Assembly: GCA_937925645.1 (NCBI GenBank)
Contig: CALAMB010000166.1
Location: forward strand, 1 to 13,489
Direction of reading: 5' to 3'
Source of the DNA: an uncultured Acidobacteriota bacterium
GTDB taxonomy: Bacteria > Acidobacteriota > JAAYUB01
DNA: 13,489 bases
The notes below the pieces were generated by a model. The model saw nothing but the letters and a program-made list of their open reading frames with translations. It ran no database searches and had not been told where the DNA came from. A program made the translations under genes and the position numbers. Shown here in pieces: positions 6,997-13,489 of the stretch. Position 1 is the stretch's first letter. Each line of letters starts with the position of its first letter.

Positions 6997-7946
6997 TCCA
7001 GCAGCGCCTCCGGTTCGGTCAGGGCGTAGATCCGCTGACGGTGCGCGGCCGCCGACGGGATGCCATGCACCCACCACGAACAGAATTTCTTCAGCTCCCC
7101 CATGATCTTTGCGGGCGGACCGGCGGCCACCGTCTCACGGCACACCGAGGCGCAGAGCCGCAGCAGCGCCTCCGGTTCGGTGGGCGTGAACACGCCCGTC
7201 TCGAGGAAGTCGGCGGTCTGCCGGATGAGCCACGGATTGCGGGTGACGCCCCGGCCCACCATTACCGCGTCGCAGCCGGTCGTCTCGAACATGGTGGCGG
7301 CATCGGCCGGGACGAGGATGTCGCCGTTGCCGATGACCGGGACGCGGCACGCCGCCTTAAGCTGCCGGATGTGGTCCCAGTCCGAATGGCCGGCGAACCG
7401 CATGGTCCGCGTCCGCGGGTGGAGAGTGACGGCGTCCACGCCGCAGCCTTCGGCCAGGCGGCCGATCTCGAGAAAGTTGATGGCGGTCGCGTCATAGCCG
7501 GAGCGGATTTTCACGGTCATGGGGACGGCCACCGCCCGGCGGACCGCCGTCAGGATCCGCTCCAGCAGCGGCGGGTCCTGCAGCAGGAAGGCGCCGCCCC
7601 GGTTCCGGAGCACCTTGCGCGCCGGGCAGCCCGCGTTGACGTCGACGATGTCGGCGCCGGCGTCGACCGCCTGGAGCGCCGCGTCCGCCATCGCCTCGGG
7701 CCGCGCGCCGTAGATCTGGATGGCGAAGGGACGCTCCAACGGATCGGCGGCCATCATCTCCAGGGTGCGGCGCTGGCGGCGCACGATCGCCTCGACGCTC
7801 AGCAGCTCGGAAACCGTGAGGCCGCAGCCGCCGAGTTGCCGGATCATCCGCCGGAACGGCCGGTCGGTGATCCCGGCCATCGGGGCCAGAATCACGTTGG
7901 GCCGCACCGTCACGTGGCCGAGCTGCATGGCGCCGTACATGGTCAT
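6954..7946 (-). CDS. dus: tRNA-dihydrouridine synthase (DusB-like)
   Basis: A 330-residue FMN enzyme that reduces uridine to dihydrouridine in the D-loop of tRNA. Motifs in order are NVILAPMAGITDRPFRRM (17-34), SELLSVEA, IQIYGARPEAMADAA and the catalytic-site strand DVNAGCPARKVLRNRGGAFL with the proton-donor Cys at C107. Then come VKIRSGYD, TLHPRTRTMRFAGHSDW, VPVIGNGDI and CDAVMVGRGVTRNPW, covering the FMN TIM barrel, followed by a helical C-terminal domain. The frame extends back to TTG at 8003, but I prefer ATG at 7946: GGGAG (plus-strand 7951-7955) lies 4 bases before it, and homologues begin close to MQLGHV. ATG at 7940 is also possible. The gene is alone on the - strand between two + strand groups. 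Confidence 0.93.
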   Translation of the reverse strand: MTMYGAMQLGHVTVRPNVILAPMAGITDRPFRRMIRQLGGCGLTVSELLSVEAIVRRQRRTLEMMAADPLERPFAIQIYGARPEAMADAALQAVDAGADIVDVNAGCPARKVLRNRGGAFLLQDPPLLERILTAVRRAVAVPMTVKIRSGYDATAINFLEIGRLAEGCGVDAVTLHPRTRTMRFAGHSDWDHIRQLKAACRVPVIGNGDILVPADAATMFETTGCDAVMVGRGVTRNPWLIRQTADFLETGVFTPTEPEALLRLCASVCRETVAAGPPAKIMGELKKFCSWWVHGIPSAAAHRQRIYALTEPEALLDYLAALASDGSTRS

Positions 7947-7952
7947 CGCACT

Positions 7953-7970
7953 CCCGCGCATCTGCGCGGG
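7953..7970. repeat. Perfect 8-bp inverted repeat over the dus ribosome-binding site
   Basis: CCCGCGCA (7953-7960), TC, TGCGCGGG (7963-7970), extended by a possible G-U pair at 7952/7971. In the dus mRNA it would fold into a 7-bp GC stem with an AGAU loop that holds the GGG of the GGGAG ribosome-binding site. It could also be an operator just inside the divergent promoter region. Confidence 0.6.
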
Positions 7971-7974
7971 GCCT

Positions 7975-8003
7975 ATTGAAGCACATCCCGAACGGTCGGA
8001 CAA
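7975..8003 (-). promoter_or_regulatory. Possible weak sigma-70 promoter for dus
   Basis: Reading the - strand, TTGTCC (8003-7998), a 17-bp spacer and TTCAAT (7980-7975). The -10 lacks the important second-position A, so this is tentative. It would start transcription near 7968, just at the edge of the inverted repeat, and would lie back to back with the sdaA promoter. Confidence 0.3.
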
Positions 8004-8005
8004 TG

Positions 8006-8034
8006 TTGAACTTTTCCGCGAAACAGTCTAGAAT
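8006..8034 (+). promoter_or_regulatory. Sigma-70 promoter for the serine dehydratase-PDH operon
   Basis: TTGAAC (8006-8011), a 17-bp spacer and TAGAAT (8029-8034). Each hexamer matches the consensus at five of six positions. The predicted start near 8041 leaves a leader of about 155 nt before the ATG at 8197. Confidence 0.7.
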
Positions 8035-8040
8035 CCTGCC

Positions 8041-8196
8041 GAGCCGATCAACCTTCCCGCGAGGCGGGGATGGCAGGCGGGCGGATACACCCGCGATCCG
8101 GAATCCGGAATCGGTTTCTGGTTTCTAAAGAGGCAGCAGCGCCAGACGAGCCGGAGCCCGGCGGACGCGGGGATCGGCCGGACAGGAATAACACGC
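8041..8196 (+). promoter_or_regulatory. Structured 5' leader of the serine dehydratase operon
   Basis: This GC-rich untranslated region contains a hairpin TTCCCGC-gag-GCGGGGA (8054-8070) and a second, GCGGG (8077-8081) with CCCGC (8090-8094). Because the arms are copies of the same words, arms from the two stems can also pair with each other, giving alternative folds. Two short direct repeats follow: ATCCGGA twice (about 8096-8109) and GGTTTCT twice (8113-8126). AGGAA at 8184-8188 is the ribosome-binding site of the dehydratase gene. I do not recognise a known riboswitch class: I looked for the glycine, B12, SAM and T-box core words and did not see them. There is no T tract for a terminator. 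A regulatory role is inference. Confidence 0.4.
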
Positions 8197-9582
8197 ATGG
8201 ACATTGTCGGAACATTTGCCATCCTGAAGCTGGCGGTGGGACCCAGCTCTTCTCACACCCTGGGTCCGTTTCTGGCCGCGCGGGATTTCCGCCGCCGCCT
8301 GGAGGCGGCGCCCCCGCCCGCCGGCGCGCGCGTTCGGGTGCGCCTGTTCGGGAGCCTGGCCCTCACCGGCCGCGGCCATCTGACCGATCTGGCCGTGACG
8401 GCGGGGCTGGCCGGCTGCGATCTGGACACCGAGCCGCCGGCCGACCTGCGCGCCATCGCGCAGGAGGTCCGCCAGCACGGGCGCATTCAAGCGGGCGGGA
8501 CGGCGGTCGGCTTCCGCCCGGAGGATGACATCATCTTTGACATTCAGCGCCGGGACCTGCCGCACCCGAACACCCTGCGCGTCGAACTGCTGGACGCGGA
8601 CGGCCACGTGCTGGCCGAGTCCGAGTACCGGTCGATCGGCGGCGGCCGCATCGCGGGGAGTGGATCCGAAGCACCGTCGCCGCAAGCGCCGGTGACGGAG
8701 CATCCCTCCCTGAGCCGCGTCATCGATGACTGCCTGGAGCAGGGCATCGGCCTGGCGACGTACGTCCGCGAACGCGAGCGGGCGTTCGGCGGCCTGGACA
8801 CGGCGGCCGTCGATGCGCGTTTGGCGCGGCTGTGGGCGGCCATGACCGGCGCCATCGACACCGGTCTCCAGGCGGAGGGCGTGCTGCCCGGCCGGCTGAA
8901 GCTGCCACGGCGGGCCGCGGAGATGTTCGCCAGCTTCCAGCGCAACATCCGCCATTGGCGCGTGCTGCCGCAGGAAGTCACCCTGGCCGCCGTCTACGCC
9001 ATCGCCGTGGCGGAGCAGAACGCCGCCGGCGGGCGGGTGGTCACCGCGCCCACCTGCGGTTCCGCCGGCGTCGTGCCGGCGGTGCTGCGGATGCTCCAGG
9101 AGCGGTTCCGCCTGGCCGACGAGGCGATCTACGACGCGCTCCTGGTGGCGGCGCTGGTGGGCGGTGTCGTGGCCGCCAACGCGTCCATCGCCGGCGCCGA
9201 GGTGGGGTGCCAGGGCGAAGTGGGCACTGCCAGCGCGATGGCCGCCGCCGCGGCCTGCCACCTGTTGGGCGGCACGGTCATGCAGGTCGAATCGGCGGCG
9301 GAGATGGCGCTGGAACACCACCTCGGGCTGACCTGCGATCCGGTGCAGGGGCTGGTGCAGATCCCGTGCATCGAGCGGAACGCCGTGGGCGCCGTCACCG
9401 CGCTCAACGCCGCCAACCTGGCGCTGCTCAGCAGCGGCGCCCACCGGATCAGCTTCGACCAGGTGGTCGCCACGATGAAGCAGGTGGGGCTGGACATGTC
9501 AACGAAGTACAAGGAGACCGCGCTGGGCGGACTGGCCGCCGCGGACCCGGCGGCGACACGGGGCGCCGGCGGCGACGCGTGA
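8197..9582 (+). CDS. sdaA: Iron-sulfur L-serine dehydratase (L-serine ammonia-lyase, single chain)
   Basis: A 461-residue cytoplasmic enzyme that deaminates L-serine to pyruvate and ammonia with an oxygen-sensitive [4Fe-4S] cluster instead of PLP. The N-terminal beta domain begins with [19 protein letters not shown] and contains [18 protein letters not shown]. The catalytic domain begins near residue 165 and holds [38 protein letters not shown] and [21 protein letters not shown]. The three cluster cysteines are C338, C380 and C391, with the same 42 and 11 spacing as in the Legionella enzyme. After the usual [11 protein letters not shown] the protein ends in [13 protein letters not shown] with no Cys, whereas many relatives, including the Legionella enzyme, end with a Cys that caps the cluster. 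AGGAA lies 8 bases before the ATG. First gene of the operon that goes on to pyruvate dehydrogenase. Confidence 0.96.
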   Translation: MDIVGTFAILKLAVGPSSSHTLGPFLAARDFRRRLEAAPPPAGARVRVRLFGSLALTGRGHLTDLAVTAGLAGCDLDTEPPADLRAIAQEVRQHGRIQAGGTAVGFRPEDDIIFDIQRRDLPHPNTLRVELLDADGHVLAESEYRSIGGGRIAGSGSEAPSPQAPVTEHPSLSRVIDDCLEQGIGLATYVRERERAFGGLDTAAVDARLARLWAAMTGAIDTGLQAEGVLPGRLKLPRRAAEMFASFQRNIRHWRVLPQEVTLAAVYAIAVAEQNAAGGRVVTAPTCGSAGVVPAVLRMLQERFRLADEAIYDALLVAALVGGVVAANASIAGAEVGCQGEVGTASAMAAAAACHLLGGTVMQVESAAEMALEHHLGLTCDPVQGLVQIPCIERNAVGAVTALNAANLALLSSGAHRISFDQVVATMKQVGLDMSTKYKETALGGLAAADPAATRGAGGDA

Positions 9583-9613
9583 CAGCGAGCGACATCAAGG
9601 GAAGGTGAGGCCG

Positions 9614-10057
9614 ATGGACAAACAGGAATTGATGCGACTGCTGGCCGAGCTGATCGATGAGTCGAAGGTGGGGCTGCTGGCCACGGTGGATGCCGACGGG
9701 CGTCCGCACATCCGGTGGATGGTGCCGGCCCTCCTGCGGGGCCGGACCGGCTCGCTGTACACCGTCTCGGCGCCGGACGCGCCGAAGATCGCCCACTTGG
9801 ACGGACACCCCGACGTGGAATGGATCATCCAGACCCGGGCGATCCACCGCGTGATCAACCTGCGGGGCCGGATGTACGCGGTGGACAACCCCGCGCTGCG
9901 CAACGAGGTGCTCGAAACCATGGGCCGGCGCCTGACCGCCTTCTGGAAACAGTCGGCCGACACGTCGGCCTTCGTGGTGCTCGAGACCGTGCTGGAGGAA
10001 GCGGCGTATTACCTGCCCATGAAGGGCGTCCGGTTCGTCGTGCCGCTGGCGGAGTGA
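9614..10057 (+). CDS. Pyridoxamine 5'-phosphate oxidase-like FMN split-barrel protein
   Basis: A 147-residue protein of the general-stress-protein-26/PNPOx-like group. The start is typical: helix MDKQELMRLLAELIDESKVG, strand LLATVDADGRPHIRWMVPAL and then LYTVSAPDAPKIAHLDGHPDVEWIIQ, as in split-barrel flavin-binding proteins. The end EEAAYYLPMKGVRFVVPL completes the barrel. It is too short and lacks the substrate motifs to be a true PdxH. Its substrate is unknown; members bind FMN, F420 or haem. ATG 9614 is preferred over an in-frame GTG at 9605 because AAGG at 9602-9605 is then 8 bases upstream. It begins 31 bp after sdaA and ends 4 bp before pdhA, so it is almost surely cotranscribed with both. 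Confidence 0.8.
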   Translation: MDKQELMRLLAELIDESKVGLLATVDADGRPHIRWMVPALLRGRTGSLYTVSAPDAPKIAHLDGHPDVEWIIQTRAIHRVINLRGRMYAVDNPALRNEVLETMGRRLTAFWKQSADTSAFVVLETVLEEAAYYLPMKGVRFVVPLAE

Positions 10058-10061
10058 CGCG

Positions 10062-11045
10062 ATGGCGAAAAAGGAAAACCTCAACGCGTACGGCCGGGAA
10101 TTGACCGCGAAGCTGCTGCGGGACATGGTGCTCATGCGGCGCTTCGAGGAGAAAGCAGGCCAGATGTACGGCCTGCGCAAAATCGGCGGCTTCTGCCACC
10201 TCTACATCGGTCAGGAGGCCGTCGCCGCGGGCGCGGTGGCGGCGCTGGACCTGGCCCGCGATTACGTGATCACCGCCTACCGCGACCACGGCCACGCGCT
10301 GGCGTGCGGCATGGACCCCGGGGCGCTGATGGCCGAGCTCTACGGCAAGGCCACGGGCTGTTCCAAGGGCAAGGGCGGCTCCATGCATCTGTTCGACGCC
10401 CCGCGCCACTTCCTGGGCGGGCACGGCATCGTCGGCGGACAGATTCCGCTGGCCGCCGGCGTCGCGTTCAAGATCCGCTACCTGGCTGAGGGCGGCGTGG
10501 TCCTCTGCTTCTTCGGTGACGGCGCCATCCACCAGGGCGCGTTCCACGAGAGTTTGAACATGGCCAAGATCTGGAAGCTTCCGGTGGTCTTCATCTGCGA
10601 GAACAACCAGTACGGCATGGGCACGGATTACCGGCGCGTGTCCGCCGTCCACGACCTGCACACGATGGGGAGCGCTTACGGCATCGAGGGACGGCTGGTG
10701 GACGGCATGGACGCGCTCGCCGTCTACGACGCCGTCCGGGAAGCCGCCGGCCGCGCCCGCGCCGACGGCGAGCCCGGCTTTCTCGAGGCGCGCACCTACC
10801 GCTACCGCGGGCACTCCATGAGCGACCCGGCCAAGTACCGGACCAAGGAGGAACTCCAGGCGTACAAGGAGCAGGACCCCATCCTGATCCTCAAGGCGCG
10901 GCTGGAGCAGGCGGGCTGGCTGGAGCCGGCCGCCTACGAGGCGCTGGACGCGGAGTGCAAGGCGGCCTGCGAGGCGGCGGTCGCGTTCGCCGACCAGAGC
11001 CCGGAGCCGCCGCTGTCCGACTTGTACAACGACATGCTGGTGTAA
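10062..11045 (+). CDS. pdhA: Pyruvate dehydrogenase E1 component, alpha subunit
   Basis: A 327-residue thiamine-diphosphate subunit that, with E1 beta, decarboxylates pyruvate and acetylates the lipoyl arm of E2. The ThDP/Mg motif runs from GDG at 152-154 (FFGDGAIHQGAFHESLNMAK) to NN at 181-182 (VVFICENNQYGMGT). KGGSMHLF, GGHGIVGGQIPLAAG and the phosphorylation-loop region YRYRGHSMSDPAKYRTKEE (H251, S252, S254) are those of the PDH branch rather than the branched-chain oxo-acid branch (which has HSTSDD). The alpha/beta split E1 differs from the single-chain E1 (AceE) of E. coli. GGAG at 10050-10053 inside the end of the previous gene serves as ribosome-binding site. Confidence 0.95.
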   Translation: MAKKENLNAYGRELTAKLLRDMVLMRRFEEKAGQMYGLRKIGGFCHLYIGQEAVAAGAVAALDLARDYVITAYRDHGHALACGMDPGALMAELYGKATGCSKGKGGSMHLFDAPRHFLGGHGIVGGQIPLAAGVAFKIRYLAEGGVVLCFFGDGAIHQGAFHESLNMAKIWKLPVVFICENNQYGMGTDYRRVSAVHDLHTMGSAYGIEGRLVDGMDALAVYDAVREAAGRARADGEPGFLEARTYRYRGHSMSDPAKYRTKEELQAYKEQDPILILKARLEQAGWLEPAAYEALDAECKAACEAAVAFADQSPEPPLSDLYNDMLV

Positions 11046-11058
11046 GGGAGAGCGTGCT

Positions 11059-12042
11059 ATGCCCATCATCACGGTCCGCGAAGCGATCCGCCAGGCCATG
11101 GACGAGGAAATGGCTCGTGACGACCGCGTCTGCCTCATCGGCGAGGAAGTGGCCGAGTACAACGGCGCCTACAAGGTCAGCCAGGGGCTGTGGGACACGT
11201 ACGGCTCCCGGCGGGTGATCGACACGCCCATCGCCGAGGAGGGCTTCGCCGGCCTCGGCGTGGGGGCGGCCATGACGGGGTTGCGGCCCATCGTCGAGTT
11301 CATGACCTTCAACTTCGCCCTGATGGCCATCGACCAGGTGATCAGCAACGCCGCCAAGATGCTCTACATGTCGGGCGGCCAGCTGCCCGTGCCCATCGTG
11401 TTCCGCGGGCCCAACGGCCCGGCCGAGTACCTGGCGGCCCAGCACTCGCAGGCGCTGCAGAGCTTTTTCGCCCACGTGCCGGGCTTGAAGGTGGCGGCCC
11501 CGTCCACGCCGTACGATGCCAAGGGACTCCTGAAATCGGCGATCCGGGACGACAATCCCGTCATCTTCCTGGAGTCGGAGCTGATGTATGCCTGGACCGG
11601 CGAGGTGCCCGACGGCGAGTACCTGGTTCCGTTGGGCCAGAGTGTGGTGCGGCGCGCCGGACGCGACGTCACCGTGGCGAGCTTTTCCAAGCCCATGCGC
11701 GCCGTGCTCGAGGCGGCCGACGCCCTGGCGGCCGATGGCATCGAGGTGGAGGCGGTGGACCTGCGCTCGCTGCGGCCGCTGGACGACACGATCGTCTGCG
11801 AATCGGTGCGCCGGACCCACCGCTGCGTCGTGGTGGACGAGGCCTGGCCGGTGGCCAGCGTCGGCTCCCACCTGGCCTGGCTGGTGTCCCGGAACTGCTT
11901 CGACGACCTGGACGCGCCGGTGGAATGCGTCGCCTCGGAGGACGTCCCCATGCCCTACAATCACCGCCTGGAGCTGGCGGTTCAGCCGTCCGTGGAGAAG
12001 ATCGTCCGGGCGGTGAAGCGGGTGATGTATCTGGAATCCTGA
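11059..12042 (+). CDS. pdhB: Pyruvate dehydrogenase E1 component, beta subunit
   Basis: A 327-residue partner of E1 alpha. It starts with ITVREAIRQAMDEEMARDD and continues with CLIGEEVAEYNGAYKVSQGL, RVIDTPIAEEGFAGLGVGAA and RPIVEFMTFNFALMAIDQ, which contribute the Glu that activates ThDP and the alpha-beta interface. The middle has QLPVPIVFRGPNGPAEYLAA and AQHSQALQSFFAHVPGLKV, and the C-terminal domain has EAVDLRSLRPLDDTIVCESV and VVDEAWPVASVG. All are standard for PDH beta. The gene begins 13 bp after pdhA with GGGAG at 11046-11050 and is followed by a strong hairpin before pdhC. Confidence 0.95.
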   Translation: MPIITVREAIRQAMDEEMARDDRVCLIGEEVAEYNGAYKVSQGLWDTYGSRRVIDTPIAEEGFAGLGVGAAMTGLRPIVEFMTFNFALMAIDQVISNAAKMLYMSGGQLPVPIVFRGPNGPAEYLAAQHSQALQSFFAHVPGLKVAAPSTPYDAKGLLKSAIRDDNPVIFLESELMYAWTGEVPDGEYLVPLGQSVVRRAGRDVTVASFSKPMRAVLEAADALAADGIEVEAVDLRSLRPLDDTIVCESVRRTHRCVVVDEAWPVASVGSHLAWLVSRNCFDDLDAPVECVASEDVPMPYNHRLELAVQPSVEKIVRAVKRVMYLES

Positions 12043-12043
12043 A

Positions 12044-12066
12044 CGGCCGGCCGGTTGGCCGGGCCG
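12044..12066 (+). other. GC hairpin between pdhB and pdhC
   Basis: CGGCCGGCC (12044-12052), loop GGTT (12053-12056), GGCCGGGCCG (12057-12066): nine G-C pairs with one bulged G at 12063. It starts two bases after the pdhB stop. No T tract follows, so it is not an intrinsic terminator; it lies about 10 bases before the pdhC ribosome-binding site AGGAG. Confidence 0.6.
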
Positions 12067-12089
12067 GTGAGAGCATAGGAGCGCATGAA

Positions 12090-13331
12090 ATGGCCGAACA
12101 ACTGCTGATGCTGGCGCTGTCCCCCACCATGGAACGCGGCACCATTGTCCGCTGGCTGAAGCGGGAGGGCGATCCGGTGGCCAACGGCGAGGTGATCTGC
12201 GAGGTGGAGACCGACAAGGCGACCATGGAGTACGAGTCGTCGGCCGACGGCGCTCTCCTCAAGATTATCGTCCCTCAGGGCGGCGAGGCCCGCGTGGGCG
12301 ACGTCATCGCCGTTGTGGGCCGGCCGGGCGAGACGATCGACGCGCTGCTGGTCGCGGCACCGCAGCCGGCCGCGGCACCGCCCCCGCCCGCGGCGACTCC
12401 GTCCGCCGGCGCGCCGACCCCCGCCATCGCCGAAGCGGCGCCGGCGGCCGCGACGCCGCCCCCGGCGACCGGCGGGCGGGTCAAGGCGTCACCGCTGGCG
12501 CGGAAGCTCGCCGGTGATTCGGGGCTCGACCTGCGCGCCGTGAGCGGCACGGGACCGGGCGGCCGGATCGTCAAGCGGGACGTGGAGCAGGCGCTGGCCG
12601 GAGGTGGCGCCGCCATTCGTCCGGCCGCGCCGGCCGCCACCGCGCCGGCGGGGGGGCAGGCCGTGCCCGTCACGCCGAAGCGGCGCGTGATCGCGCGCCG
12701 GCTCGCCGAATCGAAATTCAGCGCGCCGCACTATTACCTGAAGCTGTCCGTGGACATGGCCCTGATCCTGGAGGCGCGCGAGGCGCTGCGCAACCCGGAG
12801 GGGCAGAAGCTGTCGCTGAACACCTTCCTGATGCGGTTCGTCGCCGAGGCGCTCCGGCGCCATCCCACGGTGAACGCCACCTGGGGCGAAGACGCCATCA
12901 CCCTCCACCCGCGAGCCGACATCGGCCTCGCCGTCGCCCAGGATGACGGCCTGATCACGCCGGTGGTGCGCGACTGCGGCGCCCGGGGACTCCAGGAGAT
13001 CGACCGGCTCCTGCAGGATCTGGTCGCCCGGGGGCGCGCCGGGCGACTGACACCCGAGGAGTACACCGGCGCCACGTTCTCCATCAGCAATCTCGGCGGG
13101 TTCGGCATCGAGGCATTCACCGCCATCATCAACCCGCCCGGATCGGCCATCCTGGCGGTGGGTGAGATCCGGCGGCAGCCGGTCGTTGGTCCCGGTGACA
13201 CGCTCGTCGTCCGCCCGCTGATGAAGCTGACGCTGTCGTGCGACCACCGGGTCATCGACGGCGCCACCGGCGCCGCGTTCCTGAAGGAACTCAAAGAGCT
13301 GATGGAAAATCCCATCCGCCTGATGGTGTGA
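12090..13331 (+). CDS. pdhC: Pyruvate dehydrogenase E2, dihydrolipoamide acetyltransferase
   Basis: A 413-residue core subunit that passes the acetyl group from the lipoyl arm to CoA. One lipoyl domain (1-80) has the lipoylated K43 in VETDKATMEYES. An Ala/Pro-rich mobile linker spans about 85-130. The peripheral-subunit-binding domain (about 132-167) reads VKASPLARKLAGDSGLDLRA then GTGPGGRIVKRDV. A second linker leads to the catalytic domain (about 190-413), with RRVIARRLAESKFSAPHYYL, ATFSISNLGGFGIEAFTAII, and the active site SCDHRVIDGATGAAFL with H386 and D390. The frame is open upstream through pdhB, but ATG 12090 is the start, with AGGAG at 12077-12081. A single lipoyl domain is the minimum form; E. 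coli AceF has three. No lpd (E3) follows within the window. Confidence 0.95.
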   Translation: MAEQLLMLALSPTMERGTIVRWLKREGDPVANGEVICEVETDKATMEYESSADGALLKIIVPQGGEARVGDVIAVVGRPGETIDALLVAAPQPAAAPPPPAATPSAGAPTPAIAEAAPAAATPPPATGGRVKASPLARKLAGDSGLDLRAVSGTGPGGRIVKRDVEQALAGGGAAIRPAAPAATAPAGGQAVPVTPKRRVIARRLAESKFSAPHYYLKLSVDMALILEAREALRNPEGQKLSLNTFLMRFVAEALRRHPTVNATWGEDAITLHPRADIGLAVAQDDGLITPVVRDCGARGLQEIDRLLQDLVARGRAGRLTPEEYTGATFSISNLGGFGIEAFTAIINPPGSAILAVGEIRRQPVVGPGDTLVVRPLMKLTLSCDHRVIDGATGAAFLKELKELMENPIRLMV

Positions 13332-13362
13332 CGTCCGGTACCCCAACGCGAGGAAGACCGCC

Positions 13363-13489
13363 ATGTGCCCGCCGCCCAAGTTGCCGCCCGAAGCGATCCA
13401 GGCGCTGTTCGACGAGATGGAGAACTTCCAGGATATCGCCGCCCAGCTCAAGCCCCTGCCCGGCGAGATCCCTGTTCTGGAAGGCATCG
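13363..13489 (+). CDS. N-terminus of an unidentified protein, possibly a SpoIIE/PP2C-type phosphatase (3' truncated)
   Basis: The first 42 codons of a gene that runs off the right edge, starting MCPPPKLPPEAIQALFDEME and going on NFQDIAAQLKPLPGEIPVLE. It has AGGAAG at 13351-13356 six bases before the ATG and follows pdhC by 31 bp, so it is likely in the same operon. The words ENF-x-DIA, KPLPGEIP and LEGI recall the N-terminus of a group of PP2C/SpoIIE-like serine/threonine phosphatases that I associate with Acidobacteriota. No catalytic residue is in the visible part, so this is recollection of a lead-in sequence and may be wrong. Confidence 0.5.
   Translation, partial: MCPPPKLPPEAIQALFDEMENFQDIAAQLKPLPGEIPVLEGI

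Noticed and set aside
8070..8528. An open frame starting in the sdaA leader (ATG 8070 after GAGGCGGGG), considered as a leader peptide
   Set aside because: It runs 330 bases into sdaA in another frame, shows no run of regulatory codons, and its sequence looks like a shadow. A short translated uORF cannot be fully excluded.
8125..9444. A 439-codon open frame on the - strand opposite sdaA
   Set aside because: It is complementary to a clear serine dehydratase with all conserved motifs; there is no own domain or ribosome-binding site.
9855..11162. A 435-codon open frame on the - strand opposite pdhA
   Set aside because: Same reason: shadow of a clear PDH gene, with low-complexity His/Val/Gln-rich content.
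11190..12089. Extension of the pdhC frame upstream through pdhB as a fusion protein
   Set aside because: The upstream part is out of frame with the clear E1 beta gene and is Gly/Arg-rich; the lipoyl domain begins at ATG 12090 with a good ribosome-binding site.
12489..13487. A 332-codon open frame on the - strand opposite pdhC
   Set aside because: Shadow of the E2 gene, no recognisable motif.

Overview
The window is GC-rich (roughly two thirds G+C by eye) and almost fully coding, with short gaps, ATGA-type overlaps and no mobile elements, CRISPR arrays or RNA genes that I can see. The mix suggests a chromosomal segment of a Gram-negative-type bacterium: a sigma-54 activator, a WaaE-like LPS-core glycosyltransferase, CvpA, a small Fis-type protein, an eukaryote/alphaproteobacteria-style PDH E1 alpha/beta, and a last gene that recalls a phosphatase family I associate with Acidobacteriota. 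Acidobacteriota or a neighbouring phylum is my best guess, but it is inference from gene style, not from a marker gene.

Region 1 (1-6996, all + strand): the tail of an unknown charged protein; an NtrC-type response regulator with a divergent DNA-binding end; a protein that looks like a degenerate tryptophan synthase alpha chain; two glycosyltransferases (GT2 WaaE-like and GT4) that overlap each other; purC; a CvpA-family membrane protein; then, behind its own good sigma-70 promoter with an extended -10, a stand-alone Fis-type HTH protein followed by a SprT-like zinc metallopeptidase.

Region 2 (6954-8196): a tRNA-dihydrouridine synthase on the - strand. Its 3' end overlaps the SprT-like gene tail to tail by 43 bp. 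Its ribosome-binding site lies in a perfect 8-bp inverted repeat. A divergent intergenic region carries a strong promoter for the next operon and a GC-rich leader of about 155 nt with mutually exclusive stems.

Region 3 (8197-13489, all + strand): an apparent carbon-flow operon. An iron-sulfur L-serine dehydratase (serine to pyruvate) is followed by a small FMN split-barrel protein and pyruvate dehydrogenase E1 alpha, E1 beta and E2 (pyruvate to acetyl-CoA). E3 is not in the window. A 9-bp GC hairpin sits between E1 beta and E2. The window ends 43 codons into another gene, possibly a SpoIIE/PP2C-type phosphatase.

I did not find a clearly new multi-gene system. The best leads are the TrpA-like protein that has lost its catalytic Glu position, the serine dehydratase lacking the usual C-terminal cysteine, the serine-to-acetyl-CoA operon with its structured leader, and the palindrome over the dus ribosome-binding site.
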